This document shows, piece after piece, positions 43,514 to 54,013 of a DNA stretch of 64,000 bases. The position numbers were made by a program, and so were the translations under genes. This DNA is from Kalaharituber pfeilii. Taxonomy: Eukaryota; Ascomycota; Pezizomycetes; Pezizales; Pezizaceae. Each line of letters begins with the position of its first letter. Position 1 is the stretch's first letter. The DNA lies in NCBI GenBank assembly GCA_015179045.1, contig WHUZ01000034.1, positions 372,001-436,000 of the forward strand. The letters are read 5' to 3'. Below the pieces are notes generated by a model. It did not search any database and was not told where the DNA came from. It worked only from the letters and a program-made list of their open reading frames with translations.

Positions 43514-44050
43514 ATGTTTTACATATTGACTTCTGCTTCTGCATCCTCCAACTTTTTTTTTTTTTTTTCTAATCTATATTATTTATCTATATTGACTTCT
43601 GCTCCTGCATCCACAACAATTCTTCTAACCCGTCTTATTGATTTATTGACTTCCGCTCCTGCATTCACAACGTTTAATTTTCTTTTTCTAACCCATCTTA
43701 TTCATATGTTGACTTCTGCTTCTGCATTCGCAACGTTTGATTTTCTTCTTCGAACCCATCTTATTGATTTATTGACTTCTGCTCCTGCATCCACAACATT
43801 TCTTCTAACCCATCTTATTGATTTGTTGACTTCCGCTCCTGCATTCACAACGTTTAATTTTCTTTTTCTAACCCATCTTATTCATATGTTGACTTCCGCT
43901 CCTGCATTCACAACGTTTAATTTTCTTTTTCTAACCCATCTTATTCATATGTTGACTTCTGCTTCTGCATTCGCAACGTTTGATTTTCTTCTAATCCGTG
44001 TTATAGATCGGCTAAATCAAAATACTCGGGAGTATGGAGATTTTGAATAA
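43514..44050. repeat. Minisatellite with units of about 57-66 bp
   Basis: About seven units built around TTGACTTCYGCTYCTGCATY, CACAACRTTT, an optional AATTTTCTTTTT, CTAACCCATCTTATT and GATTTATTG/CATATG. Two alternating unit types occur. Because unit lengths are multiples of three, the plus strand keeps an open frame of 178 aa (LTSAPAFTTFNFLFLTHLIH repeated). I regard that as a by-product. It sits between two retroelement fragments. Confidence 0.8.
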
Positions 44051-44369
44051 CATAATCCCATATCGCCGTTGACTTCTGATTCTGCATTCACAATGTTTGA
44101 TTTTCTTCTGATCATGTGCGAGGTGTATGAGAAGCGAGCTGAGAAACTTCCTGATCATTGCTGCAACTGATGCTCTGAGGTGTTGCTTGCTTATTCCTAG
44201 GATAGTCCAGATTCCCTCTCCCTCGGATACTTGTTGGACTTCGGTTACTATCGCACCACTTATTTCGCTCTGCTCGCCGGTGTTCCTGAGAAGTTTCGCT
44301 TATTCTATCTGCAAAGTTGTGTTTCTATTTTTGTAATCAAAATTTTAGTAGTTGAAATAGTGAGGAGCA

Positions 44370-44700
44370 TACTCGAAGACGGTTCGAGCAGATGAGGATG
44401 TCGTCCAGAGAATTAGTACAAAAAACATTGAGATAAGCTCGGGGGTGTCATTGATGAAGTGAATGAGGCAGGCACATTGGTGAGTCCAGAGGGCATCGCA
44501 GATTTGCTCGCGAGGATTTGGTCACCATATTTTTTTCTTCACTTCTATATCGACTAGTTGTTTCACTTTCCACAACTTTCGCATCGGTGTATCGTCCTTT
44601 GTACAAAAGGCTGAAGGGTTCCTTTTTGAGATCTGGCCCTACCATGCGTGTCGTTCTTGGTTCCTCAAAGTCAATTCCATGCCTCTTGCACAACTTGTCT
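44370..44700 (-). mobile_element. Ty3/gypsy reverse transcriptase fragment
   Basis: The minus strand encodes MPSGLTNVPASF (RT block equivalent to MPFGLTNAPATF), and about 20 codons later in a shifted frame SLDDILICSN, the YxDD catalytic box with Tyr replaced by Ser. In-frame stops and the Tyr loss mark a dead copy. It lies upstream (minus sense) of a protease segment, so it cannot be part of the same intact element. Confidence 0.65.
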
Positions 44701-44797
44701 CCTATCTTATCTGGAAAGGCTTGCAGGAAAAGAAAATTGCGTGTGTAATGATGCCATTGGCCACCCGATCAGCCTTTTCTGCGAATTGGAAAATGAA

Positions 44798-45030
44798 TTA
44801 TTGACTGAACGAAGGACTCAGCGTAACGCTGCTATTCAATATCATCCTCACAAAACCCTTTGAGTATATTCGAAGTACCCATACCGAGTCCTGAAGGTTG
44901 TTTTCCGCTCTTTTCCAGTTCTTTAGTGCCTGAATGAAAGGGAAAGTGTGTGCACATGGAATTTGATTTTCATGAAAATGCCCACAAGTACATGTGCATA
45001 GATTCAAATCTACTACATGTGTCATTCGAT
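44798..45030 (-). mobile_element. Mutator-like (MULE) transposase fragment, SWIM zinc finger
   Basis: The frame MTHVVDLNLCTCTCGHFHEN continues QIPCAHTFPFIQALK, a CxCx(n)CxH SWIM zinc finger in the form typical of the C-terminus of MULE transposases (VDL...CSCG.FQ...IPC.HA). The upstream catalytic domain is absent. It separates gag-like and RT-like gypsy pieces and may be a nested insertion remnant. Confidence 0.6.
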
Positions 45031-45179
45031 TTCTTTGAGTTATTGTTCCTACAGCAGGAGACGACAGCTGTACCGTATTCGCTTTCGACCACTACTGATT
45101 GGGCAAAGGTTGTTGATATGCATGGTGTATGCATATGTGAAGAAAGTCGATGTTGGAGGAGTTGGCATCTATGATTCAT

Positions 45180-45640
45180 AGTGTACCGCCACAAGTGGTT
45201 AAGAAGATCGTGCATTGACAGCGGTCTTTGTTCCTTTGAAACACTTTACTCATAGGTCTCGCAGCCAGCGGTGTACAATGGCTGAGCTGGTGGTCGCGAG
45301 CCGATTCTGATTGGCGTCGGAGTGAGGGAAGCTGTGGTTTCCGGGTGCGCTGGCTTTCCAGTCGGATTATCCAGTTCTCCGTCTCGAGGGCTTGCTCCAC
45401 CATTCCCCTCAATGCCTTCGGGAGGGGCTGCAGTGACAGCTGGTCCCTTATTTTGTACGACAGACCTGCTTCGAACTGCTCGATCTTGTTGAAATCCGTT
45501 CAGACTGCCTGGCTTGCTAACCTCAGGAACTCTGCATGGTACGTGGCGACGTCTCAATTGCAGGGCCATCAATTGACGACCGAGGTACTTTGGGGGGTAT
45601 CTAATGTGGACGCGAAAAGCTGCTGTAGGCCTATGCAACT
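45180..45640 (-). mobile_element. Ty3/gypsy gag fragment
   Basis: One frame reads QFEAGLSYKIRDQLSLQPLP, KALRGMVEQALETENWIIRL, ESQRTRKPQLPSL, which follows the end of gypsy capsid (short helix, Ala/Ile-rich helix, then basic tail). Preceding sequence in another frame (CRVPEVSKPG and neighbours) corresponds to the adjoining capsid helices, so a frameshift is present. Fragmentary. Confidence 0.55.
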
Positions 45641-46387
45641 CGTCAGTAAAAGCGTATAGTTGAAGAGAAAGGGGACGAACCGAGCTGTTGCCCTATAGAC
45701 GCAGCAGAGTATCATAGAGTCACCGAAATTGTTCTCATTGAAAACATGTATGTGAGTACGGGCACTTGAGGCGGAACTTGCAGTGTGAAGCTTGGCCTGC
45801 CCACAATCTTGGCGCCCACTGCACCACAAAGTCCATGTTCTCGCGGGGCACCAAGAGCTACAACGGTACTAGCCAGTACTGTAAATATGAGGGGTATGAT
45901 ACTAAAAAAAAAACACATTATGCGCTACGTCCGAATACATATTTTTACTAGCTAGTATTCATCATGAGCAAACGTCGTTTCATTCACATTCCTCTTATCC
46001 GAGTGCACGCACTCCAATTTAGCAAGGGAATCAACTTCTCCCGTCTTGAGCCTCTTGCAATTACGCACTGTCATGCTTGGTGGTCGAATGCCCAAGCCAA
46101 GTCATGCTCATTATGAGTGCATGTCCCAAGTGGTACATCCTGTACCGGTACCGCCGCGCACTTTGAATACTTCTCAACTGGATAACTTTTTTGTAACGTT
46201 ACTCATCCTCTCCGCCCACCCGGTGGAAAGATATAAATCCCGCCAAGCGGCACCATTTAGATTCCTGTTCAACGCATTCAGCCGCAAGCAACAGACACAA
46301 CTCACCAGTCCACCAGGCGCCCAAAGATACTATCACTCCAGCACAGCGGCGTTGTTGCACAATTTCAGGGCCCAAGGCGGTCAAGTC
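45641..46387. other. Spacer between transposon graveyard and housekeeping island
   Basis: Holds a half MITE (45914-45956). A minus-strand 68-aa frame at 45918-45712 starts with a signal-peptide-like MCFFFSIIPLIFTVLASTVV but has no further support. The right end is the TPT1 promoter. The 46046-46387 frame upstream of TPT1 is open but lacks conservation cues. Confidence 0.4.
45914..45956. mobile_element. Half copy of palindromic MITE
   Basis: cacattatgcgctacgtcc, gaatacatatttttactagc, tagt: the right half of the elements at 63175 and 63873. The left half is replaced by an A10 tract. Confidence 0.75.
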
Positions 46388-47486
46388 ATGCCTCGTGGTG
46401 CGAACAGACGGGACCGCAGTGGACGAGGAGGCGGTAGGGGGGGTGCAGGGAATGACGATGTGACATTGTCGCGAGCATTGAGTTTAACGCTTCGACATGC
46501 AGCCATCAAAGAGGGCCTGGATATCCGACCAGACGGCTACGCAAGGGTATCTGACTTGGTGAGATGAGCTTGCAATTGAAGTGCAAAGAGAGCTCTTTCA
46601 CTGACAGTGCCATGTAGCTTGCCATGCCTAAATTCACCCGTCTTAACCTCGACTTTGAGACCCTTCAGCGCCTCGTCCGCGAAAGCGACAAACAGCGATT
46701 TGCTCTCGCCTGCGTGGATGAAAACGGGGAACCCGTCCCCATACCATTGAAACCAAAATCCACCACCACCACCACCTCCTCCTCCTCCAGCACCACCGCT
46801 GAGATAGTTACAACCACCACCGACTCCGTCTCCACCACCTCCACCCTCACCACCACTACCTCCACCCTTACTCTCTCCTCCTTCACCCCCCTCCCCCACG
46901 GTCCCACAAAATACTTTATCCGCGCCACCCAGGGTCACTCCATCCCCATATCCTCCACCGCCCTCCAGCTCACCCCCATCACCCCTCAAACCTTCCCGCA
47001 CTCTGCGTCCACGGCACCTTCTACGCCTTCTTCCAACCTATCCTCGACTCTGGCGGCCTCAAAACGATGGGCCGAACCCATATCCATTTCGCCCGCGGTC
47101 TCCCTGAGGGATTCCATTCCGACAGCTCCTCCGGCATCTCCAAAGTAATCTCGGGACTGCGCACAGACGCACAGTTGCTGTTCTACATCGATCTTCCCGC
47201 CGCCCTCGCCGCGGGCATCCCGTTCTGGGAAAGCGAGAACGAGGTTATATTATCTGAGGGGGACCCCAAGCAGGGCGGCTTATTGGGCATGGAATTCGTG
47301 GAGAAGGTCGTGGACGTGGGGAGTGCGCATCTGGGCATGATGTGGCAGCGCGGCCAGGGTCTACTGAAGGAGCTGCCGGCCAAGCTGAAGGGTAGGGCAC
47401 CGAGAGGGAAAGAGAAGGTAATGCAGCAAATCAATGCTGGGAGGAAGAGTGGTCAGGCGGCAGAAGTGGATGAGAGTGTTGTATAG
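46388..47486 (+). CDS. tpt1: tRNA 2'-phosphotransferase (Tpt1/KptA)
   Basis: Removes the 2'-phosphate left at the splice junction of tRNAs, transferring it to NAD+. Exon 1 46388-46558 (MPRGANRRDRSG..., then LSRALSLTLRHAAIKEGLD, IRPDGYARVSDL) and exon 2 46618-47486. Family motifs: RHAA near the N-terminus, KYFIRATQGHSI, CVHGTFYAFF, MGRTHIHFARGLPEG and LLFYIDLPAALAAGIPFW. A Thr/Ser-rich insertion of about 45 residues separates the N-lobe from RATQGHS, as in many fungal homologues. The frame breaks at 46995-46997 (CCC run). One more C gives TFPALCVHGTF and a closed 346-aa frame; without it the 174-aa frame ends before the catalytic half. The ATG at 46388 was chosen because the upstream frame has no conserved sequence, but a mitochondrial-type extension from 46046 cannot be excluded. 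Confidence 0.88.
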
Positions 47487-48285
47487 AACTGTAAAATATG
47501 GACTTATTGCTCAATATTTAGATCTCTAATCCCATTAATTATACATTGGATTTTCTTCGCGACTGCCTACCTCAGTAGGCATAGCGATTGGAATCATAGT
47601 CCGGTAGCACATGCGCATGTAGTAAGGCGCGTTGTGTTGGTCTTTGGAACCTTCCAGAATTACGTTTACCCTGAATATTTTCTTTACACATTCATCATTG
47701 ATTTCCATCATCACCCTCGGTAACCAAGCTGGTGTTAGCAGATTCATGTAATAACTTAACGTAAAATCCTGTTATAATAGACATGCTGATGATATAACAA
47801 TCCATAATGCTGGTGACGAAGAACATACTGATCAATTTACAAGGACGGGCTTTGAAGAGCGTTCGCACGACCCACTAAACCTGTAATTAATTTAAAAAAG
47901 AAGCGAAATAAAGCCCACAAAATTGTTAAAGAACAAGGTCTTAACTACCCGCCACGTGATGAACGAATTCCCAACCATTATGATGAAAGGGCTAAAAGGA
48001 GAAAGGGGAGGGGGAAAAAAGAGAAAATGGGGGAAATGGGAAAAAACAGAGCAACACACCCACAGGGGAAAAAAAAAGGAAAGGAAAAAAGGGGGGAATA
48101 GAGAAAAGGAACTCCAAAATTCTCCTGCCAATATTCTGTTTCCCTACCAATGTCAAACCCAGGATCATAGCGTCATAATGAGTGTTTGTGATATTTGTTC
48201 AACTGATCGTTAAGGTTTGCCATGTTCTCGCCCATCGGAAGGCCCCAGATAAAGAAATGGAACCCTTAAACAAGGCCAATGTACA
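47487..48285. other. Convergent spacer
   Basis: 3' flanks of TPT1 and RAD6. Contains a purine-rich tract (47990-48110, mostly A/G) and no coding evidence. Confidence 0.55.
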
Positions 48286-49001
48286 TTAACACCCTTCCCA
48301 GCTCTTTTCTACGGTGTCCCGCACACGTTTGATGTATTCACGGCGGTTGTCCTTGTAAAGATTGCTAGCTTCCTGAGTAATTTGTAAGTAAATTTCCAAT
48401 TAAATTGAGTGTGCAGAAGCCAACATACCACATTCGCGGGCGAGCTCGTGTTTGGGTCATTCAGAAGACTAGATATGAATTAGCTCTCAGCACTCAATCG
48501 GGAGGGGCAAGTCTCCGCGGACTCATACCTTTGGATACTGGTCAGAATGGCAGCGACATCATAGGTAGGACTCCACCGATTTTGCAAGATATCTAAGCAA
48601 AGCTCTCCGGTGGCGTAGACATTTGGGTGGAACATTTGACTTATGAACTTCACCGAGGGTGGCTTATTTGGATACTGTTCCTCAAAGTGCATCACTAAGC
48701 GGAAGGTCCCATCTTCAAAGGGAGTGTCGGCTGGACCTATAATCACAGCGTTCCTGATTTCCGATACGAATTAGCTTGTGGATAAGAGAGATAGATATGA
48801 GGAAGGGTAACGTACCATGTCATAACGTTATCAGCGACTGGAGAAGCACTGACTCCAGCGGGAGGATCCGTTTGCATCCTCTTTCAATGAAGCAGAGACG
48901 TAAGCTAATGATCTCCAAAAGTAGATTTTTTGGTCTATTTCTACATCCGGGAAACATACCTTGAAGTCTCTCATGAGACGGCGGCGGGCAGATGTAGACA
49001 T
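48286..49001 (-). CDS. rad6: Ubiquitin-conjugating enzyme E2, RAD6/UBC2
   Basis: E2 for post-replication repair (with Rad18), histone H2B ubiquitination (with Bre1) and N-degron turnover (with Ubr1). Five exons: 49001-48960, 48880-48816, 48753-48529, 48468-48429, 48372-48286, all in phase, 152 aa. It begins [28 protein letters not shown], identical in layout to yeast and Neurospora RAD6. Active-site Cys88 lies in [16 protein letters not shown]. Further hallmarks: [54 protein letters not shown]. The C-terminus is short (EKSWEGC), without the acidic tail of yeast Rad6, as in other filamentous fungi. Divergent from RAI1 with 421 bp between starts. Confidence 0.97.
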
Positions 49002-49422
49002 CTTGAGGTGATCGGTTGACAGCTGAGCTTCAGTCACGAGACGGCGGGGATAGTTTGGAGTATTTGTGAGGTAGAAAAGAATCTTTAGACGCAAACAGAG
49101 GCGGGGGTATGCTAAAGTGCGTTTCGTCGGGGGTGGAGGAGGGTGCGCAAGGATATTTAGCAACGGTGTCTGGCTGTTTGTGAGTGAGGATAAGATGTGG
49201 GACGGACGGAAAGCTTTGTCTTGGTGAGTCGAGCTTGCTTGCCCCAGCGCTATGCAGCGTCGATTAGTAATCGGGCGGTTGGGGCGATAATGTTACATTA
49301 CATAAGGAGCTTCCCCTGCAACATCCGTGCAAATGCACGCCTACCCGGCGCACGCAGAGCTGCGACGAAGCCCTTGAGCAGCTCCATTCGCGTCGCCCTA
49401 CCGCCGAGAAACCCCGCGAACG
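49002..49422. promoter_or_regulatory. Divergent promoter region, RAD6 / RAI1
   Basis: 421 bp between opposed start codons; both genes probably draw promoters from it. No clear TATA box; a CCTCCACCC-type pyrimidine/purine tract lies at about 49131-49141. Confidence 0.5.
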
Positions 49423-50955
49423 ATGTCCTTGAGAAGACCCCAGTTTCAGATCTTTCCCCTCAGCTCCTTCGGTGGGACTTCGGCCGCCATCAAACGACCT
49501 CAGGTACAAGCCCTGTCCTCAGTTCTCTGTCTACTCATGAGCCGCAAACTGACGTCAGTCCTCTCGGCGGTAGGAAATCACGAGCTTCTCCTTCGATGAA
49601 CACCATCGGATCCGCCATGACGACTCGTCGCTGCGATGGTATTGGCCGCCAGCCATGGGGTCAGATTTATCGAAGGGTTTTGACACATTTGTCAAGCACG
49701 ATGACTCAATAGACGAGCATCTAGATGGACTGCTGGCGGCAATTCAGAAGCACGAGGAGAGGACGGGGGAGCGCGTGGTTGCGGACTTCATTACATGGCG
49801 AGGCATGATGACGAAAGTTAGTTTAGCGTTGTGTACGGTTGCTATGGGCAACGGAAGGTTATACAGCATTCTCGCTAACAATTGGAGTAGATTATGTGCC
49901 TGCCGTTTGACCATCGAAGTAGGTCCGAGAGCCTCTGTTCATCCTTCTGTTCACCGCTGACCGAGGGCCCATAGCTTTGAAATGAATGCTGTCAAATTTC
50001 AAGATACGATGTATGCTCAACTCTCCAAAGCAAAGTTGTACCATTTTGAGGCAAGGTGCTAAAGCATGGCCGATCAGATATATTGAAGAGAGCCACTCCT
50101 TTAAAATGGCCACTCGCGGCCACGAAAACTATCAACAACGAATAGGCAGCTTTTGGGGTATAGCTCTTCTCACCCCCTGGACTGCTGCATCCAGAAATGC
50201 TAACAACTATAGGGTATAAGTTCGAAACCCTCTCGACGCTCCCAGAATGGTGGGCAGACTGCACTCGAGACCAAATTGAGTCTCGGGACAAGGAGATTGT
50301 CAACAACGAGGCGCAATTCTGCTGTATTGTGCGAACGGGATTCGATAAAACAAGAATAATATTGGGGGGTGAGGTCGACGCATGTATGCATTTTTTTATA
50401 TATCGAACAACAGCCGACAGGAATATGAACTAAAACTTTGCGTGTCAATACAGTATGGAAGGGCGAGCCTCGATCGCCCGACAACCCCCCTCTCTACGTC
50501 GAACTTAAAACTTCGAAAGAAATCAGAAGCGAGGGCGACGAAGTTGCCTTCGAGCGCAAACTCTTGAAATTCTGGTACGAATCCCTCCTTCCCTCACACG
50601 CATCCCACAACTTCCGCTAACCCTCCCCAGGGCCCAATCCTTCCTCCTTGGCGTAGGCAAAATCATCGTCGGCTTCCGCGACCGCGACGGCATCCTACGG
50701 AGCGTCGAGGAATTCGACACCACCGCGCTCCCAAGCAAAGCAAAAAAAAGCGGGCGCCGGCTCTGGGACGGAAACATCTGCATCAACTTTACGGCAAGCT
50801 TTCTCTCGTGGCTGAAGAGCATCGTTCATGGTGATGGCGTCTGGAAGATTCGTCATGACGAGGGATCGGGGACGGTGGACGTGTATCCGGTAACGGGGAT
50901 GCAGAGTTTCTTGACACCGGAGTTTGTGAGGTGGAGAACGAGTGGGAAAGGATAG
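49423..50955 (+). CDS. rai1: Decapping nuclease RAI1/DXO family
   Basis: Removes aberrant (unmethylated or non-canonical) 5' caps from RNA and partners the nuclear exonuclease Rat1/Xrn2. Eight exons: 49423-49503, 49574-49816, 49891-49918/9, 49975-50010, 50078-50157, 50213-50383, 50454-50574, 50631-50955. Protein order: MSLRRPQFQIFPLSSFGG, EITSFSFDEHHRIRHDDS, LSKGFDTFVKHD, VVADFITWRGMMTKI, FEMNAVKFQDTIYIEESHSF, RIGSFWGYKFETL, then catalytic GGEVDA and LYVELKTSKEI (family metal-site residues are in the GEVD and VELK strings), FWAQSFLLGVGKIIVGFRD and NICINFTASFLSWL. The third intron's donor is off by one: the exon must end CGAAG, yet the next base starts TAGGTC. A missing G (CGAAG|GTAGGT) would give a canonical site and a 361-aa protein. 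Confidence 0.92.
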
Positions 50956-51302
50956 CGTCCTTTTTTTATTGGGTCTCTAACTTAATTGCTTTTTTTGTCC
51001 TCGCGTTCTTGTATGCATTTGTTTCCGCACAGGTATGCGCTGAGTTTGTGTATTGTCAGGTGGTTTAACATTGATATTGTGATACGGCCACTATTGTATA
51101 GCCTCATGTTATCTAGCAACCATAATTTATCACAAGGCACGCATAGTCACCTAACGGGTGTAATAGTATGGTATTTTTTCCTGTATTAAGCGGACCATCC
51201 AGACACCTACGATTCAGGGTAATACAAAAATTATGTGTAGTAACCAAATCTTCCTCCCTTTGTTTACCATCCCTAGGATCATTGCCTCCTTTCGTTCCGT
51301 TA
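50956..51302. other. Convergent spacer, RAI1 / BPL1
   Basis: 347 bp between two stop codons, AT-rich, nothing recognised beyond 3' UTR sequence. Confidence 0.5.
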
Positions 51303-53402
51303 TTATGCCTTCGTCTTCAACAGCCCATTGAAAAAATCGAAACTATTTCCGTCACTTTGCAATGTAAACACGTTCCCCGTGGGCCTATCCTCCCTATCTA
51401 TCTCATCCGCCCGTAGTAACCCATGATCCAATGTCACGCCCTTAATCCGCGCCTTTGCTCCTCCTTCCATCTCAAGCCTCACCACTTGCCCGCTGTGCAT
51501 CCAATTCCTATAATACTGCTCCTCAAATGGCCGGAACCCCATTTGGCAGAAGCGGTAATAGTATTCCTCCCATATCACAAGTATCTTTGCGAACAGACGC
51601 TCGTGCACGTACGATTGAAGCTGTACCGCGTTTCGGTTGCGCGCGAGACGGGAGGCGTTGAGGCGCTCGAGGAGGTGATTTAGAGAGGTGGTGGGCGAGC
51701 GGTTGGTGACATTGATGCCGCAGCCGACCACGAGGTTGAAGTGTCGGTGGGCGGAGGAGTAGCTCGATGTGACGAGAATACCGCAGATCTTGACATATTT
51801 CTTCTTTAGAGGGTCAGTGATGGTGGCGTTGGGGATGTGTGTGGGGTCCTCGGCGTAGATGTCATTTGGCCATTTAAGTTTTACTGGTATGTCGCTGTAG
51901 CCGGGGCCGTAGGTGCGAATAGCCTCAACGATGGCCATGCCGGTGAGGTATTGGATAAAAACAACAGGGGCCTGGATGCACATCTCCATTGGGTGGCGGA
52001 TGATAGTTGAGAAGACGAGGCTGCCAAGGGGAGATACCCACGCATTAGTGCCTCGTCCTCGTCCCGCGACTTGCAACGTTGCAACGGCGGTAAGGCCGTT
52101 GGGGAGTCGATCGAGAAGTTGGTAGTTCTTGTCGAGCAAAGTGGAAGTGCTGGTTAGAACTTCGCCATAGAGGATAAACGAGCCGAATTGGCTCGGGGAA
52201 CTCCGCGATTGGGAGCGGTACTCCAAAAGGGCTTTGTAGTAGGTAATGTGATTGAAGTAGGGGGTGGAGGAGGTGCTAGGGTAGGAGGTAGTATGAGTGT
52301 AGACGGTTTTAGGGACGGTGGTGTAGTCGAGGACTTCGTCTACCTCCTTGCCGCGCGCAGCGCTGTCCTCAGCCTGCTGTGACTGGAGGGAGAGGGACTC
52401 GAGAGACAATGAGGACGGTGGGGTCTTGAGAACGAATGTATCATTTTCTCCAACGACTACATCCTGCCCGGCGCCATCTTTTGTCACCAGCTCCCGTAAG
52501 TTTGTAACAAGCGACCCAATGTCCTCAGGGTATATAGCAGTCAAATGCAATGGCGTCAGTGCCGGTACCTCGTACACATTCTCGCTTACCCTGAGCCCCA
52601 ACTTGCTCAGGCACCCGCGGAGAAATGCAACCTGCTTATCATGGTCCCTTGTAATAGAATCAACCAGCTCCGGATACCCTTCCCCCCCAGCATTTCTATC
52701 CATATTGACCCCGGCAAACTCTGGGTGTGGGCCCGTCAATACCACATTCCCCTCCCCAACACGGATGTGTACCGCTGCTGCGTCTCCACCTTCTACAGCC
52801 AAGGACTGCTCATACCTTGCCAGTACCTCCACATTCTTCTCTTTGAACTTATCAGCATCAACAAACACTCCACCCCCATTATAATACGACACAAACTCCC
52901 CTCCATCTACCCCACTATAGTCACCACCATTATCCCCCCACACCCCCTTCTCCACCTTCACTTTTGCCGCTCTTGCCCCGTCCTCCCTCCCATACTTAAA
53001 CCCGCTAAACGCACATCCCCTGCATGTCCCCGGAAAGAACGCCAACTCCCTGCTCCCCACCACCGCCATATCTGGGTCGTCGACCTCAAACTCCACCCGA
53101 GAGGACCCGTAGTACCCCCCGGCGCAGAACCCAAGGTACCCGCCTCCCCTTCGCACAAACAGTGTTATCCGTCTATTGCCTTCACCGTTCAGTGCGCGGC
53201 AGTAGCCAAGGTCGGCGCCGCCAGGGAACACGATTAGTGCCGTCGTCGATTGCCATGGTTCTTTCGTAAGGGTATCAGCGGTAACAGGGGCGACGGAATA
53301 GGTGGGAGAGAGCAGCCGGCGGAGAGTGTAAAGTGCCTGTTGAACGGAGCCTATGGTGGTGCCAATGCCGGAGTAGACAAGGACATTGAGTTTGGATGCC
53401 AT
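51303..53402 (-). CDS. bpl1: Biotin-protein ligase (holocarboxylase synthetase)
   Basis: Attaches biotin to carboxylases such as acetyl-CoA and pyruvate carboxylase. One exon; start taken at 53402 (MASKLNVLVYSG), giving 699 aa as usual for fungal BPL1. Upstream in-frame sequence to 53594 is a (PL)n repeat from a microsatellite and is not expected in the protein. N-terminal glutamine-amidotransferase-like domain: VLVYSGIGTTIGSVQQALYT, LIVFPGGADLGYCRAL, GYLGFCAGGYYGSSRVEFE, ELAFFPGTCRG. The C-terminal catalytic domain has LQVAGRGRGTNAWVSPLGSL (the biotinyl-AMP GRGRxG loop), VKLKWPNDIYAE and LVVGCGINVTN, followed by the C-terminal cap with RLEMEGGAKARIKGV and ADEIDREDRPTGNVF. No frameshift seen. 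Confidence 0.95.
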   Translation of the reverse strand: MASKLNVLVYSGIGTTIGSVQQALYTLRRLLSPTYSVAPVTADTLTKEPWQSTTALIVFPGGADLGYCRALNGEGNRRITLFVRRGGGYLGFCAGGYYGSSRVEFEVDDPDMAVVGSRELAFFPGTCRGCAFSGFKYGREDGARAAKVKVEKGVWGDNGGDYSGVDGGEFVSYYNGGGVFVDADKFKEKNVEVLARYEQSLAVEGGDAAAVHIRVGEGNVVLTGPHPEFAGVNMDRNAGGEGYPELVDSITRDHDKQVAFLRGCLSKLGLRVSENVYEVPALTPLHLTAIYPEDIGSLVTNLRELVTKDGAGQDVVVGENDTFVLKTPPSSLSLESLSLQSQQAEDSAARGKEVDEVLDYTTVPKTVYTHTTSYPSTSSTPYFNHITYYKALLEYRSQSRSSPSQFGSFILYGEVLTSTSTLLDKNYQLLDRLPNGLTAVATLQVAGRGRGTNAWVSPLGSLVFSTIIRHPMEMCIQAPVVFIQYLTGMAIVEAIRTYGPGYSDIPVKLKWPNDIYAEDPTHIPNATITDPLKKKYVKICGILVTSSYSSAHRHFNLVVGCGINVTNRSPTTSLNHLLERLNASRLARNRNAVQLQSYVHERLFAKILVIWEEYYYRFCQMGFRPFEEQYYRNWMHSGQVVRLEMEGGAKARIKGVTLDHGLLRADEIDREDRPTGNVFTLQSDGNSFDFFNGLLKTKA

Positions 53403-53475
53403 TCTTTGGGAGGAGGGGAGGGGGAGAGGGAGAGGGAGAGGAAGAGGGAGAGGAAGAGGGAGAGGAAGAGGAAGA
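53403..53475. repeat. GGGAGA/GGAAGA microsatellite in BPL1 leader
   Basis: Purine-only GGGAGA/GGAAGA units directly upstream of the BPL1 start codon. On the minus strand they would encode Pro-Leu repeats if translation began at 53594. Probably 5' UTR or promoter polypyrimidine sequence. Confidence 0.75.
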
Positions 53476-54013
53476 GTTGAGTGCGGTGGGAGGAGGTGGG
53501 ATGGATATGTAGCTATCAAGGTGCTCTCTCGGAGGGCGGGTTGGGGTGGTGGGGTGGGGCTCGAATTGTTGGGGTCAATGCCAAGTTTTGCCACACTTTA
53601 CCCTGAAGAGAAAGAAGTAACAGAGAGCAGGATCCTTCTGAATTCTGTCCTCCCAGCAGCACGTAGAGGTCCTTTACTCCGACTTATATATATTGCAGAG
53701 TAAAAGGCTTTCGCAAAAAACGTATCCACTCTAACAATAGATGTTCAATATTATATAGTATCCTCCGTATCCAAACGGAACTAATCCCACAAAACCCAAT
53801 ACCCAATCAAGATAATTCGAACGCAATGTAACGCAAGTCCGCAAAGCCCAAAAAACAGTAATACAATGCAATCATCATGACCGTGAAGACGTCAACCCCG
53901 CACGTATGCAGTACGAATGTAAGAACAGAAATCACCATGCATAAAATACATGCCTTCTATCATTAGGTACGTTCTTTGGCGGCCGTCCCAGGGGATTTAA
54001 TTGTTACCCCACT
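53476..54013. other. Intergenic, BPL1 promoter side
   Basis: Promoter of BPL1 and 3' flank of the next minus-strand gene; no other feature seen. Confidence 0.45.

Noticed and set aside
43514..44050. CRISPR-like array
   Set aside because: Eukaryotic context; units are contiguous tandem repeats without unique spacers.
45712..45918. Small secreted protein (signal-peptide-like 68-aa frame)
   Set aside because: Only the hydrophobic start supports it; the frame abuts a MITE fragment and shows no Cys pattern or splicing.
46046..46387. Long N-terminal extension of TPT1
   Set aside because: Open but without family conservation; the ATG at 46388 directly precedes the usual basic N-terminus. Kept as a low-probability alternative.
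53403..53594. N-terminal (PL)n extension of biotin-protein ligase
   Set aside because: Derived from a purine microsatellite; the internal Met just before the conserved LNVLVYSG strand gives the normal length.
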